Assembly (NCBI GenBank): GCA_003241825.1
Contig: QBLX01000008.1
Coordinates: forward strand, 1-34,453
DNA: 34,453 nt
Direction of reading: 5' to 3'
Origin: Alphaproteobacteria bacterium
GTDB lineage: Bacteria; Pseudomonadota; Alphaproteobacteria; Caulobacterales; Caulobacteraceae
Below the pieces are notes generated by a model. It saw only the letters and a list, made by a program, of their open reading frames with translations, searched no databases and was not told the DNA's origin. The position numbers were made by a program, and so were the translations under genes. Below, piece after piece: positions 34,025 to 34,453 of this stretch (the stretch's first letter is position 1; each line of letters starts with the position of its first letter).

Positions 34025-34453
34025 ATGCCCTATTTCGAGAATGTGTCGCTGCCAGCCGAACCGCGTTTCGAGTTTCTATTCGAGATCGAATTGAAATGGG
34101 CCAATCTGCAAAACATCCCTGACATGCCCTCTGGCTACGGGCGGGGTGCAACCTATGTCGATACCGGTGTTGTCAGTGGACCGCATCTGAACGGCAAGCT
34201 GGTGCCCAGAAGCGGGGCCGACTGGGCACAGTTCCGCCCGGATCAGGTTCTGGCGCTGGATGCCCGATACATGATCGAGGCGGACGATAGTGCGCTGATC
34301 CTGATGCACAACCGCGGCTATCTGGCCGGCAGGGCCCCCGACGTTCTCCCCAGGATCCAGGACTGGATGTTCCGCAACGGGCCTGAAGTGCCGTTCGAGG
34401 ACTACTACCTGCGAACCACGCCCACTTTTGAGGTCAGCCAGGGCCCCTATGAC
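34025..34453 (+). CDS. DUF3237 domain protein (incomplete at window end)
   Basis: The first 143 codons of a DUF3237 protein; the frame runs open off the window. Family hallmarks are clear: RGATYVDTGVVSGPHLNGKLVPRSGADW, then RPDQVLALDARYMIEADDSALILMHNRGYL, and FEDYYLRTTPTFEV near the window end. DUF3237 proteins are small beta-barrel cytoplasmic proteins, usually 150-170 residues, so little is missing. From memory, the PhcF and PhcG decarboxylases of Sphingobium SYK-6, acting on a dehydrodiconiferyl alcohol-derived acid, belong to this family. With GMC, aldehyde dehydrogenase and carotenoid-oxygenase genes beside it, a decarboxylase role producing a stilbene is a good hypothesis, not a proof. 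Confidence 0.85.
   Translation, partial: MPYFENVSLPAEPRFEFLFEIELKWANLQNIPDMPSGYGRGATYVDTGVVSGPHLNGKLVPRSGADWAQFRPDQVLALDARYMIEADDSALILMHNRGYLAGRAPDVLPRIQDWMFRNGPEVPFEDYYLRTTPTFEVSQGPYD

Overview
The window reads as chromosomal DNA of a high-GC alphaproteobacterium, most likely Caulobacteraceae (Brevundimonas/Caulobacter-like). This rests on protein style and gene content: TonB-dependent receptors with Caulobacter-type plugs, an NrtR-type 'NAD regulator' beside an HD hydrolase, and a DUF4129-DUF4350-MoxR-DUF58-SpoIIM-RDD operon. It is an inference, because no rRNA or other taxonomic marker is present.

Layout. (1) 1-5100, mostly housekeeping: an MHS-type MFS transporter, an AAA+ ATPase, a repeat-bearing lipoprotein, an HD hydrolase coupled to an NrtR-like regulator, and tRNA-Ser(CGA). 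(2) 5094-5732, gene-poor: a 14-bp palindrome and a 116-bp MITE-like element whose end is nearly identical to sequence beside a decayed IS6-family transposase at 22.7-23.5 kb. (3) 5733-11746, a tightly overlapping six-gene membrane/ATPase operon, followed by a convergent membrane protein gene. (4) 13155-22665, a polysaccharide utilization locus for a uronate-containing glycan. On the plus strand lie an aldose 1-epimerase, a GH88/GH105-like unsaturated uronyl hydrolase and a PL5-like alginate-lyase-superfamily enzyme. On the minus strand lie a TonB-dependent receptor and a DUF2264-like exported lyase candidate. The same 14-bp operator (consensus TGACACCGGTGTCA) lies upstream of all three transcription units, so one LacI-type regulator, not in this window, probably controls them. 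A frameshifted remnant of a second lyase copy lies tail-to-tail with the intact lyase gene. (5) 22738-23498, the dead IS6-family transposase and its end. (6) 23512-34453, a catabolic cluster: a divergent LysR regulator, then GMC oxidoreductase, aldehyde dehydrogenase, TonB-dependent receptor, carboxymuconolactone-decarboxylase-like protein, beta-hydroxyacid dehydrogenase, carotenoid-oxygenase/lignostilbene-dioxygenase-family enzyme, NmrA-type SDR, a small unknown ORF and a DUF3237 protein cut by the window end.

The most interesting reading is cluster (6) as a pathway for a lignin-derived dimer. Uptake by the receptor would be followed by alcohol to aldehyde to acid oxidation (GMC, ALDH), decarboxylation to a stilbene (DUF3237) and C=C cleavage (carotenoid oxygenase). 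This parallels the dehydrodiconiferyl alcohol route described in Sphingobium SYK-6. Substrates are inferred from families and context, not shown by sequence alone.
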